A stretch of DNA of 64,000 bases from positions 1-64,000 of the forward strand of contig CALQJX020000003.1 in the NCBI GenBank assembly GCA_943331005.2. Direction: 5' to 3'. The translations under genes were made by a program, and so were the position numbers. The notes under the pieces are model-generated. The model did not search any database and had not been told where the DNA came from. It saw only the letters and a program-made list of their open reading frames with translations. Below are positions 18,103 to 26,853 of the stretch, one piece after another (the first letter of the stretch is position 1; every line of letters begins with the position of its first letter). The DNA is from Bordetella parapertussis. Lineage in GTDB: Bacteria; Bacteroidota; Bacteroidia; Chitinophagales; Chitinophagaceae.

Positions 18103-18432
18103 TTATTTGCCGCTCATGGTCACCACATAGCGCAGTATCATTTCTTCAGCATGGGCATCAAGTACCATGCTGTTTTTATTTACCTTCTTTACCATTACAG
18201 GCACTTCCCTGCGCCAGGTAGCCTCGTTCTCGGCAGTAGGTTTTTTCAGCGCATGGCAGCTGCCGCAATTGGCCTCATAGAGTTTCTTACCCTCCGTAAG
18301 ATCTGCAAGCGTATATCCCGAAAACTTCGCAGCACCTCTGGCCACATCCGCATCTGTTGGGGTTACTACTTTTTTGCTGGCAAAACAGCCTGCCAGTGCC
18401 ACCGAAGATATTATGATGATGAACTTTTTCAT
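18103..18432 (-). CDS. Small cytochrome c lipoprotein
   Basis: A 109-residue protein with a lipoprotein signal peptide (ALAGC, Cys16) and one heme-binding motif CGSCH at 56-60, preceded by EGKKLYEANC as in class I cytochromes c. Met residues in VPVMVKK or KNSM could be the sixth ligand. It should be anchored in the periplasm or outer membrane and carry electrons or act as a redox sensor. The ATG at 18432 starts the signal peptide; the longer frame to 18486 was rejected. It stands alone: the NuoE-NuoF-like gene upstream on the same strand is about 1 kb away. Confidence 0.82.
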   Translation of the reverse strand: MKKFIIIISSVALAGCFASKKVVTPTDADVARGAAKFSGYTLADLTEGKKLYEANCGSCHALKKPTAENEATWRREVPVMVKKVNKNSMVLDAHAEEMILRYVVTMSGK

Positions 18433-18613
18433 GTTTCTGTATTGTAAGAGGCTAAAGTTAGTGATTTGCCGCCTAAAGGATAACAAGGTCAGGTTACAAT
18501 ACGGAATAAACCCTGACTAAAGACAAATAGATAATACCTACTGCGCCTCTCGTACCGGTTCCCGACCGGCGAATACATCTCTATTATCGCTCTCTTTCTG
18601 TTGCTCGCCCTCA

Positions 18614-18670
18614 CCTCAACCCATGTCACCCTTCAGGGAGGGGTCTTCAGCACACAATCTAAAGGGGAAA
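18614..18670. repeat. Dispersed repeat, copy 1
   Basis: Begins CCTCAACCCATGTCACCCTT and continues through GTCTTCAGCACACAAT. It matches 18926-18978 almost base for base, except for a 4-base difference in the G-rich middle and a few changes at the end. Both lie in the same orientation. Confidence 0.75.
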
Positions 18671-18925
18671 GTATCCACTGGCGTGGGTTTGGCTCCACTG
18701 GCGCGGATTTGGGGCAAAGCCTTTGTGCATCTGCCAACCCATGCCCCAAGCAAGATGGCAGTTTGCAACTGCCAGCCCATTATCCCCGCCGCATCAATGC
18801 AATTGCATCAAAAGTAAATTTATTAAAAACATTCGGCAATGAATGAGGGTATTTTCCCCCTCCCTGCTACCTGCCCGCAAAAGCACATAACCACCACATT
18901 GTCAGCAGCATGAAATATTATGAGG

Positions 18926-18978
18926 CCTCAACCCATGTCACCCTTCAGGGGTCTTCAGCACACAATTTAAAAGGAAAA
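18926..18978. repeat. Dispersed repeat, copy 2
   Basis: Second copy of the element at 18614-18670, in the same orientation about 310 bases away. Intergenic elements with short G/C-rich runs like these are frequent in Bacteroidota; no transposase is present here. Confidence 0.75.
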
Positions 18979-19153
18979 GATCTGTGATATCCTTTTATCA
19001 TTTCAATCTGTGCTTCAAAGAAAAAAGCATCCCGCAAAAAAATTGTGGATATCTTTTTTCCTGTCACAAACCCTTTGGCGCACTTTTTGTGCATACATAA
19101 TGGAGTAAATTGTCTGTATAATTATCCCGGCAAAACGACAGAAGAAGGGACAA

Positions 19154-19179
19154 GCCCCGAAGGGGTGACATTATTATAG
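19154..19179. repeat. GCCCCGAAGGGG-GACATTATT element, copy 1
   Basis: Consists of a small palindrome (CCCCGAAGGGG) followed by TGACATTATTATAG. A near copy is at 19206-19230. The short hairpin plus a conserved tail resembles REP-like intergenic elements. Confidence 0.6.
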
Positions 19180-19205
19180 GCTCAAAAAAACAAGAACTAC
19201 CCGTT

Positions 19206-19230
19206 GCCCCGAAAGGGCGACATTATTTTG
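19206..19230. repeat. GCCCCGAAAGGG-GACATTATT element, copy 2
   Basis: Same design as 19154-19179 with G/A and T/C changes in the hairpin and the same GACATTATT tail, 52 bases further on and in the same orientation. Confidence 0.6.
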
Positions 19231-19270
19231 TCACTGTAACCAACTTTCAGGATCATCATACCGGAAAATT

Positions 19271-19400
19271 TGCGCAGTGTGCGCAAAAGTGCGCAAAAAA
19301 TGCGCAATTTTTGCGCAATTCGCGGGTAGGCCCTGCACAAAAAGTCATTGATAATCAATAGTAGGCTGCGCAAATTGCGCATAAAAAAAATAATTGCGCA
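19271..19400. repeat. Cluster of eight TGCGCA palindromes
   Basis: TGCGCA occurs at 19271, 19280, 19290, 19301, 19312, 19367, 19376 and 19395, usually followed by a run of A or T. The first five are spaced 9-11 bases, about one helical turn. A further palindrome ATTGATAATCAAT lies between the two groups. The array sits directly downstream of the NuoE-NuoF-like gene. It may be a multi-site operator or a set of alternative RNA hairpins. Confidence 0.7.
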
Positions 19401-19416
19401 GCAGCCACAGGGTAGC

Positions 19417-21069
19417 CTATTCTGCAAAATACTGTTTCAGCTCTGCATCAAAATATTGCAGTGCATTGCGTATAGGCAGTGGCAGTCCGCCGCCAAGCGC
19501 ACACAAAGAACCGATTTCCATAGTGGTGATCAGGTCTGTAAACAATTCCCGGTCTATCTTGTAGTCGGTATTAATGGCCTTACCCACCAGCTCATAGCCA
19601 CGGGTAGATCCCAGTCGGCAGGGAAAACACTTACCGCAGCTCTCATGCGCGGTAAACTGAAAGAGGTGTTCTATATAACTGATCACCGGATGATCGGCAG
19701 GCAGGCACACCACAGAGGCATGCCCCAGCAAAAAACCGTTCTGTGCAAAAGACTCAAAGTCTACAGATAGTTCATCTATCTTGCTCAGTGGTACCAGACC
19801 GCCAAGCGGGCCACCAATATGCATGGCCTTTATACCGGTACGGAAGCCGCCACCCAGGGTGTCGGTAACAGTGCGCAGCGGGGTACCCATATCTACCTCG
19901 TATATACCCGGACGGTTAAAATGTCCGTCCAGCGATACGAGCTTGGTACCCGTAGAGCGGCCCCTGCCAATGGCTGCAAAAGCGTCTCCGCCATTGGCCA
20001 CTATATAGGGGATACAGGCAAGTGTCTCTACATTGTTTACCACAGTAGGCTTGTTGAAGAGGCCATGCTGTGTAGGATATGGAGGGCGCACACGCACCTC
20101 GGGGCGCTGCCCTTCTATAGAAGACAGCAGAGCGGTTTCCTCGCCGCATATATAGGCACCCTGTGCCTTTATGACCTTGAAATTGTAAGTGAAACCGGAG
20201 CCGAGTATGTTATCGCCCAGGTAACCCAGCGTATACAACTCCTCTATAGCAGACTGGGTAATAGCTATAGCCTCGGGGTACTCGCCGCGAATGTAGACCA
20301 CTCCGGTATTGGCACCGGCTATATAACCGGCTATGATCATACCCAGCAGCACCGCATGGGGGCGCTCCTCCAGCAGATAACGGTCGCTGTAAGCACCCGG
20401 GTCACCCTCATCGGCATTACATACGATGAACTTTACATCGCCTGCAGTGTTCTTGCAGGATTCCAGCTTGAAGGCAATAGGGAAACCCGCGCCTCCCCTG
20501 CCCCGCAGCCCCGATACTTTTAGCGCCGCCAGCAACTCATCGGGCGTCATAGAAAGTGCCTTGCCCAGTGTACTGTAGTATGCCTCGGTGCCGGGAAATG
20601 GAGCCGTAAGCACAGCAGTACCAGATACGGCAACATGGTACTTGTCCATGGGCTGCGCCTGACCGTCTTTTATGGCTGTCAGGTTGTCAATATCATTGCC
20701 GGAGTAGTTGCGGCCTGCATAGTGAAAAGCGCTGTTCTCGTGGCAGCGGCCAAGGCAGCACATCTCGCCCACCTCATCGGCAGCAAAGGCCTTGCCCAGC
20801 TTGTCTTTGAGTGCAGGTTGCGTACCAGCAGTAAGGCAGGCACTGCCATTGCAGGCATATACTTTTTTGCCCTTGTTCTCGGGGCGAAGGAAGTCGTAGA
20901 AAGTGGCAGCGCCATACACATTGGCCTTGCCCATCAGGAACTCGTCGGCAAGCGCAGAGGCCTGCTCTTTAGATACAGAGCCGGTTGCGGTGGCCGCAAT
21001 ACCCAGTTCTTCAAAGAGGTTTTCCCTTAAACCCTTTCTACCCGATAATTCGCTGAGATTCTTTGACAT
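19417..21069 (-). CDS. NuoE-NuoF fusion: NADH-binding flavo-iron-sulfur protein
   Basis: A 550-residue fusion. Residues 1-120 form a thioredoxin-like [2Fe-2S] domain (ligands Cys73, Cys78, Cys105, Cys109). Then follow the FMN/NADH-binding part (GLRGRGGAGFPIAFK and DEGDPGAYSDRYLLEERPHA), an SLBB segment, and the C-terminal [4Fe-4S] motif SCGKCFPCR with the fourth Cys in GSLCALGG. Such fusions serve as the NADH module of formate dehydrogenases, bidirectional hydrogenases or electron-bifurcating enzymes, passing electrons from or to NADH. Here no partner subunit (hydrogenase, formate dehydrogenase, NuoG) lies nearby, so the electron acceptor is unknown. The ATG at 21069 lies 24 bases after a perfect -7 box. 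Confidence 0.88.
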   Translation of the reverse strand: MSKNLSELSGRKGLRENLFEELGIAATATGSVSKEQASALADEFLMGKANVYGAATFYDFLRPENKGKKVYACNGSACLTAGTQPALKDKLGKAFAADEVGEMCCLGRCHENSAFHYAGRNYSGNDIDNLTAIKDGQAQPMDKYHVAVSGTAVLTAPFPGTEAYYSTLGKALSMTPDELLAALKVSGLRGRGGAGFPIAFKLESCKNTAGDVKFIVCNADEGDPGAYSDRYLLEERPHAVLLGMIIAGYIAGANTGVVYIRGEYPEAIAITQSAIEELYTLGYLGDNILGSGFTYNFKVIKAQGAYICGEETALLSSIEGQRPEVRVRPPYPTQHGLFNKPTVVNNVETLACIPYIVANGGDAFAAIGRGRSTGTKLVSLDGHFNRPGIYEVDMGTPLRTVTDTLGGGFRTGIKAMHIGGPLGGLVPLSKIDELSVDFESFAQNGFLLGHASVVCLPADHPVISYIEHLFQFTAHESCGKCFPCRLGSTRGYELVGKAINTDYKIDRELFTDLITTMEIGSLCALGGGLPLPIRNALQYFDAELKQYFAE

Positions 21070-21092
21070 AGTTCGTACGCTGACTTGTACAT

Positions 21093-21100
21093 CAAATATA
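21093..21100 (-). promoter_or_regulatory. -7 promoter element of the NuoE-NuoF-like gene (TATATTTG)
   Basis: Exact TAnnTTTG on the minus strand, 24 bases before the ATG at 21069, showing that the gene is transcribed separately from the ABC-F gene behind it. Confidence 0.5.
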
Positions 21101-21153
21101 AGATAAACAATTCGTTTTTCTTATCCCCGAAGTTCAGTTAGCAGCAGACAGCA

Positions 21154-23046
21154 CTACTCTATGTACTCACTAAGTTCCAGCCAGCGTAGTTCTTTCTCTT
21201 CCAGCAGGTTGGTGATCTCGGTGATGCGGTGACTCAGCTTCTGTATCTCGTCATAGTTGATACCGGGATTGGCCATTTTGTCGGTAACGGCTACCTTCTC
21301 TGTTTCCAGGGCGGGCATGTCTTTCTCCAGCTGCTCAAACTCGCGCTTCTCCTTGAAGGATAGCTTCTTCTTCGCGGGAACCACCTCCTTGGGCGCTTCT
21401 TCGCGGGTAGCAGCAGCGGCCGCCTGCGGAACGTCTTTGTTCTTTTCGCGGGCACGCTCTTCTATGCGGTACTGACTGTAATTGCCCGGGTAATCGCGCA
21501 CCTCGCCATTGCCCTCAAAGACAAACAGGTGATCTACAAGACGGTCCATAAAGTACCTGTCGTGCGATACTATGAGCAGGCACCCCTGAAACTCGCTGAG
21601 GAAGTTCTCCAGCACAGAGAGTGTTGGAAGATCCAGATCGTTGGTAGGCTCATCGAGCACCAGGAAGTTGGGGTTCTGAAACAGTATGGTAAGCAATTGC
21701 AGGCGCTTCTTTTCGCCCCCGCTCAGCTTAGAGAGGTAAGTATATTGCTGCTCCGGCGGAAACAGGAACAAGGTTAGGAACTGAGAGGCACTGAGGGTGC
21801 CACCTCCAGCCAGCGGGAAGTTCTCGGCAATGTTCTTTACATACTCAATGATGCGCATGTCTTCCCTTATCTCCAGCCCCTGCTGCGAGAAATTGCCGAA
21901 GACCACCGTCTCACCGATATTGATCTTGCCACTATCGGCCTGCTCGAAACCCTGCAGCATATTGAGGAAGGTACTCTTGCCGGCACCGTTCTTACCTATT
22001 ACGCCAATGCGTTCGCCCTTCTTGAAGGTATAATCAAAGCCTTTCAGAATGACCTTGTCGCCATAGCTTTTGTAGACCTTCTTCATCTCGGCTACTTTGC
22101 CACCGAGGCGGGTCATCTTTACCTGCAGCTCCACCTGGGTATCTACTACCTTCTGGCGGGCCTTGGCTTCTACCTCGTAGAAGTTGTCCTGCCGGCTCTT
22201 GGATTTGGTGGTACGGGCGCGTGGTTGTTTACGCATCCACTCCAGCTCTTTGCGGTACAGGTTGCGGGCCTTGTCTATGTTTGCAAGAGTGTTCTCTATA
22301 CGGGCAGCCTTCTTCTCCAGGTAGTCCTGATAGTCGCCCTTGTAGGCAAACAGTTGTTCACTATCCAGCTCCCAGATGACGTCGCAGACATCTTCCAGGA
22401 AGTAACGATCGTGGGTCACCATAAGCAGGGTTACCTTCTGCTGATTGAGGTAATTCTCCAGCCATTCCACCATTTCCACATCCAGGTGGTTGGTAGGTTC
22501 ATCCATTATCAGCAATACGTGCCTGTGCTCGAAACCTATATCTATAAGTATCTGTGCCAGTGCCACCCTCTTGCGTTGTCCGCCGGAGAGTGTTTTTACC
22601 GGCTGATTGAGGTTGTGTATGTTCAGCTTACCGAGAATCTGATGCACCTTAGCTTCAAAGTCCCAGGCACCCAGCTCATCGAGGCGGGCAAGGGCAGCAG
22701 AGAGTTCGGCGGGGTCTTTTTCTTTCTCGGCTATTACGCGCTCGTAGTTGCGCAACGCCTCGGCTACCGGGTGGCGGTAGTGAAATATGTTGTCGAGAAC
22801 GGTTGCAGACTCATCAAACTTGGGGTCCTGCTCAAAGAGGGCTACGGTAACGTCTTTGTGCACCCATACATTGCCCTCATCGACATTGTCTTTGCCGGCA
22901 AGTATCTTCAGCAAGGTCGACTTACCTGTGCCATTGCGGGCTATAAGGGCTATTTTATCGCCCTCGCTTATGTGAAATGTAATATTGGTGAACAAGGGTT
23001 TTATCCCGTAAGACTTACTGATGCGCTCGGCAGAAACATAATGCAT
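21154..23046 (-). CDS. ABC-F family ATPase (Uup-like)
   Basis: A 630-residue soluble protein with two ABC domains and no membrane span. Walker A loops are ARNGTGKST and GKNGAGKST, signatures LSGGQRKRVALA and LSGGEKKRLQLL, Walker B segments VLLIMDEPTNHLD and FLVLDEPTNDLD. An interdomain linker rich in Arg and Lys (about 235-310) and a C-terminal coiled coil (about 560-630, FEQLEKDMPALETEK) place it near Uup, an ABC-F protein tied to ribosome function and DNA-structure stability. The ATG at 23046 was chosen because the preceding 29 codons do not resemble the family and a -7-like TACCTTTA lies just upstream (23055-23062). Confidence 0.88.
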   Translation of the reverse strand: MHYVSAERISKSYGIKPLFTNITFHISEGDKIALIARNGTGKSTLLKILAGKDNVDEGNVWVHKDVTVALFEQDPKFDESATVLDNIFHYRHPVAEALRNYERVIAEKEKDPAELSAALARLDELGAWDFEAKVHQILGKLNIHNLNQPVKTLSGGQRKRVALAQILIDIGFEHRHVLLIMDEPTNHLDVEMVEWLENYLNQQKVTLLMVTHDRYFLEDVCDVIWELDSEQLFAYKGDYQDYLEKKAARIENTLANIDKARNLYRKELEWMRKQPRARTTKSKSRQDNFYEVEAKARQKVVDTQVELQVKMTRLGGKVAEMKKVYKSYGDKVILKGFDYTFKKGERIGVIGKNGAGKSTFLNMLQGFEQADSGKINIGETVVFGNFSQQGLEIREDMRIIEYVKNIAENFPLAGGGTLSASQFLTLFLFPPEQQYTYLSKLSGGEKKRLQLLTILFQNPNFLVLDEPTNDLDLPTLSVLENFLSEFQGCLLIVSHDRYFMDRLVDHLFVFEGNGEVRDYPGNYSQYRIEERAREKNKDVPQAAAAATREEAPKEVVPAKKKLSFKEKREFEQLEKDMPALETEKVAVTDKMANPGINYDEIQKLSHRITEITNLLEEKELRWLELSEYIE

Positions 23047-23219
23047 ATAGGCTGTAAAGGTACTACGATGCAGCGAATGAAAAGCAGTAGTATTTGAAGA
23101 CCGGAAAGAACCTAATCGAAAGTTAAAATGCAATAAAAATAACTAAAACATTGCATCTGAAATAAACATTTACATAAATTGCAGCTAGATACTTTACCCA
23201 TACCTATGCTTCACCTATT

Positions 23220-23798
23220 ATGAAACAGAAAACACTGTTTTTACTTTTTATATTCATAACATTTCATGCGCATTCCCAATCATCGGATTATCTGGCAGCA
23301 GTATTGAACAGCACTAAAAATGAAGTACAGCGAGAGGAATTGTACAGAGAACTATTCAAATACTATGAATATGCCAAACCCGACTCTGCTATCTACTACC
23401 TAAAAATGGGCACCGCTGAGTTCAACAGAAGTGGATATAAAGATGGCATTGCCACCATGGTAAATCTGGATGCATTGATAGATGCAGACCAGGGCAGGAG
23501 GAATCTTGCAAGGGAAAAACACAGCAAGGCACTGAAGATGTATGAAAGCACTGTCAACAAAGCAGGAATGACCAAAGATCAGCAATCCGGATTGTTCCAG
23601 CCATTCAGCTCCAGCACACGCGGCACTGCCTATGAGAAGGGTTCGGGAATAGAACTGATGCTTTCCAAGGAATTAATAGAAGAAAATGGCGGAAGAATAT
23701 GGCTGCAGAGCATGCCGGGAGAAGGCACTACTTTCTTCTTCTCGCTAAAAGCTATGACCCCATCCTCTATAAGCAAAGAAACTGCCCAGACGGCCTGA
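23220..23798 (+). pseudogene. Internally deleted histidine kinase remnant
   Basis: One open frame of 192 residues that joins the two ends of a sensor kinase. Residues 1-20 are a signal peptide ending HAHSQ; 21 to about 110 look like TPR-type helical repeats (KYYEYAKPDSAIYYLKMG). From about residue 113 the sequence abruptly becomes the end of a HATPase domain: AGMTKDQQ (end of the G1 box), LFQPFS (F box), GSGIELMLSKELIEENGGRI (G2 box region) and GEGTTFFFSL. The DHp helix with its His, the N box and the first part of G1 are missing. The frame was kept, so a short protein may still be made, but it cannot be a kinase. Confidence 0.7.
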
Positions 23799-23856
23799 AA
23801 ACAAAACAGGGATGCGGTTGAGAACCACACCCCTGCTTCAGATAACTGAGTTACTA

Positions 23857-25335
23857 TTAATATGCTCTTGCAAACAGCACACGCTGAGTGGAAGGATTGC
23901 CTGTGAGGATACATTTACCCGCTTCCTGCTCATTATTGAGCGGAATGCAACGGATCGTAGCCTTTGTAAGTTCTTTGATCTTCTCTTCTGTTTCGCTGGT
24001 ACCATCCCAATGAGCGGCAACAAAACCTGCCTGCTCGTCGAGTACCTTCACGAAATCATCCCAGCTATCTACCTTGCGGGTGTTTTCGATGCGGAACTGC
24101 AATGCTTTGGCATACATATTGGTTTGTATATCTGCCAGCAACTGAACAATGTGTGCACCAAGTCCATCGAGCGATACACTTGCTTTCTCCTTTGTATCGC
24201 GGCGCGCCACCTCGGCAACATTGTTTTCCATATCTCTGGCACCCAGCGCTATACGTACCGGCACACCTTTCAGTTCATATTCAGCAAATTTCCATCCCGG
24301 CCTTGTAGCATCATCATTATCAAACTTCACACGAACACCCTGCTTACGTAGTTCGGCCATTAATTCTGCTGTATAATTATTGATACGAGCCTGCGCCTCA
24401 ACATCTTTGTTGAATATAGGCACAATAACCACCTGCAGTGGTGCGATCTTTGGCGGCAGTACCAGCCCCTGGTCATCGCTGTGCGCCATAACCAAAGCAC
24501 CTACCAGACGCGTAGAAACACCCCATGAGGTAGCCCATACATAGTCCAGTTTATTCTCTTTATCGCGAAACTGTACATCGAATGCCTTGGCGAAATTCTG
24601 GCCCAGGAAGTGTGAGGTACCGGCTTGCAGTGCTTTACCATCCTGCATCAATGCTTCAATACAATAGGTATCTTCTGCACCGGCAAACCTTTCGTTGGCA
24701 GTCTTTACACCACGTACTACAGGCAATGCCATGAACTCCTCAGCGAAGGTGGCATATACTTCCAGCATCTTTGTGGTTTCTTCAATTGCCTCTTCGCGGG
24801 TAGCATGTGCAGTATGTCCTTCCTGCCACAGGAACTCTGTAGTGCGGAGGAACAGACGGGTACGCATTTCCCACCTTACCACATTGGCCCACTGATTGAT
24901 GAGCAGTGGCAGATCGCGGTATGACTGGATCCAATCTTTATATGTATTCCAGATGATTGTTTCTGAGGTAGGCCTAACAATGAGCTCCTCTTCGAGCTTA
25001 GCATCGGGATCTACAATAACGCCTCCACCATTGGGATCATTCTTGAGTCGATAGTGAGTAACAACAGCACACTCCTTTGCAAAACCCTCTACGTGAGCAG
25101 CCTCTTTGCTGAGGAAGCTTTTGGGTATGAACAGCGGGAAGTATGCGTTCTGATGTCCTGTTTCCTTGAACATACGATCGAGCTGATCGCGCATATTTTC
25201 CCAAAGGGCATAGCCGTGTGGCTTGATGACCATACAACCCTTTACTGCCGAATAATCGGCAAGACCTGCTTTTAATACGATATCATTATACCACTGGGAA
25301 TAATCTTCGTTTCTTGATGTGATCTCTTTTGACAT
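23857..25335 (-). CDS. proS: Prolyl-tRNA synthetase (short, eukaryote/archaeal type)
   Basis: A 492-residue class II synthetase that charges tRNA-Pro. The N-terminus ([20 protein letters not shown]) and the lack of the bacterial insertion editing domain mark the ProS type 3 lineage. Motif 2 is [24 protein letters not shown], and the core also shows [15 protein letters not shown] and [15 protein letters not shown]. The C-terminus holds the anticodon-binding domain and the zinc-binding-like extra domain ending RVLFARAY. The preceding gene is divergent, with 163 bases between starts. Confidence 0.96.
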   Translation of the reverse strand: MSKEITSRNEDYSQWYNDIVLKAGLADYSAVKGCMVIKPHGYALWENMRDQLDRMFKETGHQNAYFPLFIPKSFLSKEAAHVEGFAKECAVVTHYRLKNDPNGGGVIVDPDAKLEEELIVRPTSETIIWNTYKDWIQSYRDLPLLINQWANVVRWEMRTRLFLRTTEFLWQEGHTAHATREEAIEETTKMLEVYATFAEEFMALPVVRGVKTANERFAGAEDTYCIEALMQDGKALQAGTSHFLGQNFAKAFDVQFRDKENKLDYVWATSWGVSTRLVGALVMAHSDDQGLVLPPKIAPLQVVIVPIFNKDVEAQARINNYTAELMAELRKQGVRVKFDNDDATRPGWKFAEYELKGVPVRIALGARDMENNVAEVARRDTKEKASVSLDGLGAHIVQLLADIQTNMYAKALQFRIENTRKVDSWDDFVKVLDEQAGFVAAHWDGTSETEEKIKELTKATIRCIPLNNEQEAGKCILTGNPSTQRVLFARAY

Positions 25336-25498
25336 ATTCTTAACTTAAACCTGGCACGATTTTTAGAGTCTTATTAATGGTATCAGGCAGTATAGAAATC
25401 TGATGGGGTAAGAATTGTTAAAAATACACCTATCTATCCTGCTGAATGCCGCAAATGTAGTAATTTCACTAAGGATTTTACTGAAAAAACAATTCAAA

Positions 25499-26731
25499 AT
25501 GAAACGTTTCGTATTGACCGGCATATTACTTGCAGGACTACTGCAGGGAGCAAATGCACAGGTAGATGATATTTATGCTACAGGTGCAGACCAGAGCAAC
25601 ACTACTGCAAAAGAGCGCAGGCGCGAAAGAAACCGTGATAATGACGCCAGTAGCAACGACAGCTATCGCAATCAGTATGACCAAAACGGCAATAACGGAG
25701 ATATGGCCGATAATTACCAGGGTAATAACGGAGATGACTATGTGGACTATGATGATGACTATTCATACAGTACCCGTATGAACCGTTTTGATAATGATTT
25801 TTACAACATGGGTTATTATAGTACGTTCTACAATCCGTACTGGTATAACAGGAACTGGTATGACCCAACATGGGGTTACAACCCATGGAGGTCAGGATTT
25901 AGTGTAAATGTTGGTTATGGCGGCCCATACTGGACCTCATCCTGGGGATGGAATACATGGTATGGCTACGGCGCATGGGGCAGCTACTGGAACTATCCTT
26001 ATTACAGTGCATGGAATTCTCCGTACTATGGTGGCGGCTACTGCGGTGGCTACTACAATGGCTATTGGAACGGATACTATGCAGGCAATTATGGCAACCA
26101 TTATGGCAACTATGGCCATAACCCACGCTATTACCGTGCGGCCGGCACACGACCTTACCAAACCAACACGAACGGTTACAGAGGAAACTATAACGGATAC
26201 CGCTCTGCCGCGCCCAACCAGTTGGGACTGCGTAATTATGGCAGCGACCGCTACAGCAGTAATGGTGCTTCTCAACGTGGTGGTAATTTCAATAATAACC
26301 GCAGCACACAAACCTATCAGAACAACAGCAACCAGACTTACCGGAATGAAAACTATGGTAGCAACAGATATAATAACGGCAACACACAAACACAGCAAAA
26401 CAACAATGGCCGTACAAGGGGTGGTTTCTTCAACAATATAGGCAGGAGTATTGCAGAGCAGCGCAATTATGACCAGAACTCAGGCAGAAACTATAACAAC
26501 AACCAGAATAACACTCAATACAACAACCAACCAGCCCAAAACAATGGTGGTGGCCGTAATAATGGTGGCGGAGGAAACCAGGGAGGTGGCAATCAGGGAG
26601 GCGGTACACGCGGCGGATCGGGTTACAGTGCACCAGCACAGAACAATTCGGGAGGCGGTGGCTTACGCAATTCAGGTGGGAATGGAGGTGGAGGCAACTC
26701 AATCGGAGTGCGCACGGGTGGACGCAGGTAA
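25499..26731 (+). CDS. Secreted Tyr/Gly/Asn-rich low-complexity protein
   Basis: A 410-residue protein with a clear signal peptide (1-20, ending GANA). Three zones follow: a charged one (about 29-75) rich in Arg, Asp, Asn and Gln; a Tyr/Trp/Gly/Asn zone (about 80-225) with many YG, YW and NGY steps; and an Asn/Gln/Gly/Arg zone to the end with GGGNQGGGNQGGG. There is no catalytic motif and no T9SS sorting domain. Composition is like prion-like, gel-forming or matrix proteins, and the function is unknown. The ATG at 25499 starts the signal peptide. The long frames on the other strand and in other phases are products of the repetitive composition. Confidence 0.75.
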   Translation: MKRFVLTGILLAGLLQGANAQVDDIYATGADQSNTTAKERRRERNRDNDASSNDSYRNQYDQNGNNGDMADNYQGNNGDDYVDYDDDYSYSTRMNRFDNDFYNMGYYSTFYNPYWYNRNWYDPTWGYNPWRSGFSVNVGYGGPYWTSSWGWNTWYGYGAWGSYWNYPYYSAWNSPYYGGGYCGGYYNGYWNGYYAGNYGNHYGNYGHNPRYYRAAGTRPYQTNTNGYRGNYNGYRSAAPNQLGLRNYGSDRYSSNGASQRGGNFNNNRSTQTYQNNSNQTYRNENYGSNRYNNGNTQTQQNNNGRTRGGFFNNIGRSIAEQRNYDQNSGRNYNNNQNNTQYNNQPAQNNGGGRNNGGGGNQGGGNQGGGTRGGSGYSAPAQNNSGGGGLRNSGGNGGGGNSIGVRTGGRR

Positions 26732-26853
26732 TAAGCCTTCCGTTAAATAAAACATAATTAAGGGCATTATTACCTTGTGTAATGGTGCCTTTTATCATAA
26801 GAGGAATAGTTTTTGCACTTATATTGTAGCAACAACACTAAACACATTACCAC

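Larger units (their letters stand above)
18433..19416. other. Gene-free, repeat-rich interval
   Basis: About 980 bases with no convincing gene. A possible -7 box for the cytochrome gene (TAACTTTA, one mismatch, minus strand, 18453-18460) is at the left end. The rest holds two copies of a roughly 50-base repeat, two copies of a GCCCCGAA..GGG..GACATTATT element and a cluster of TGCGCA palindromes, listed separately. Short open frames here (for example 18601-18846) have repeat-derived composition and no recognisable domain. Confidence 0.7.

Noticed and set aside
18601..18846. Small plus-strand frame in the repeat-rich interval
   Set aside because: Its sequence derives from the dispersed repeat and has no signal, domain or promoter.
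19271..19400. Possible CRISPR-like array
   Set aside because: The repeated unit is only six bases, spacings are not constant and there are no cas genes.
22225..23097. A 290-codon plus-strand frame opposite the ABC-F gene
   Set aside because: Antisense to complete ABC motifs; not a gene.
23810..23856. Hairpin CAGGG...CCCTG after the kinase remnant
   Set aside because: The stem has several mismatches and no T run follows; too weak to list as a terminator.
25602..26798. Several open frames of 80-180 codons in all phases over the Tyr/Gly-rich gene
   Set aside because: Low-complexity sequence is open in many phases; only the frame with the signal peptide is kept.
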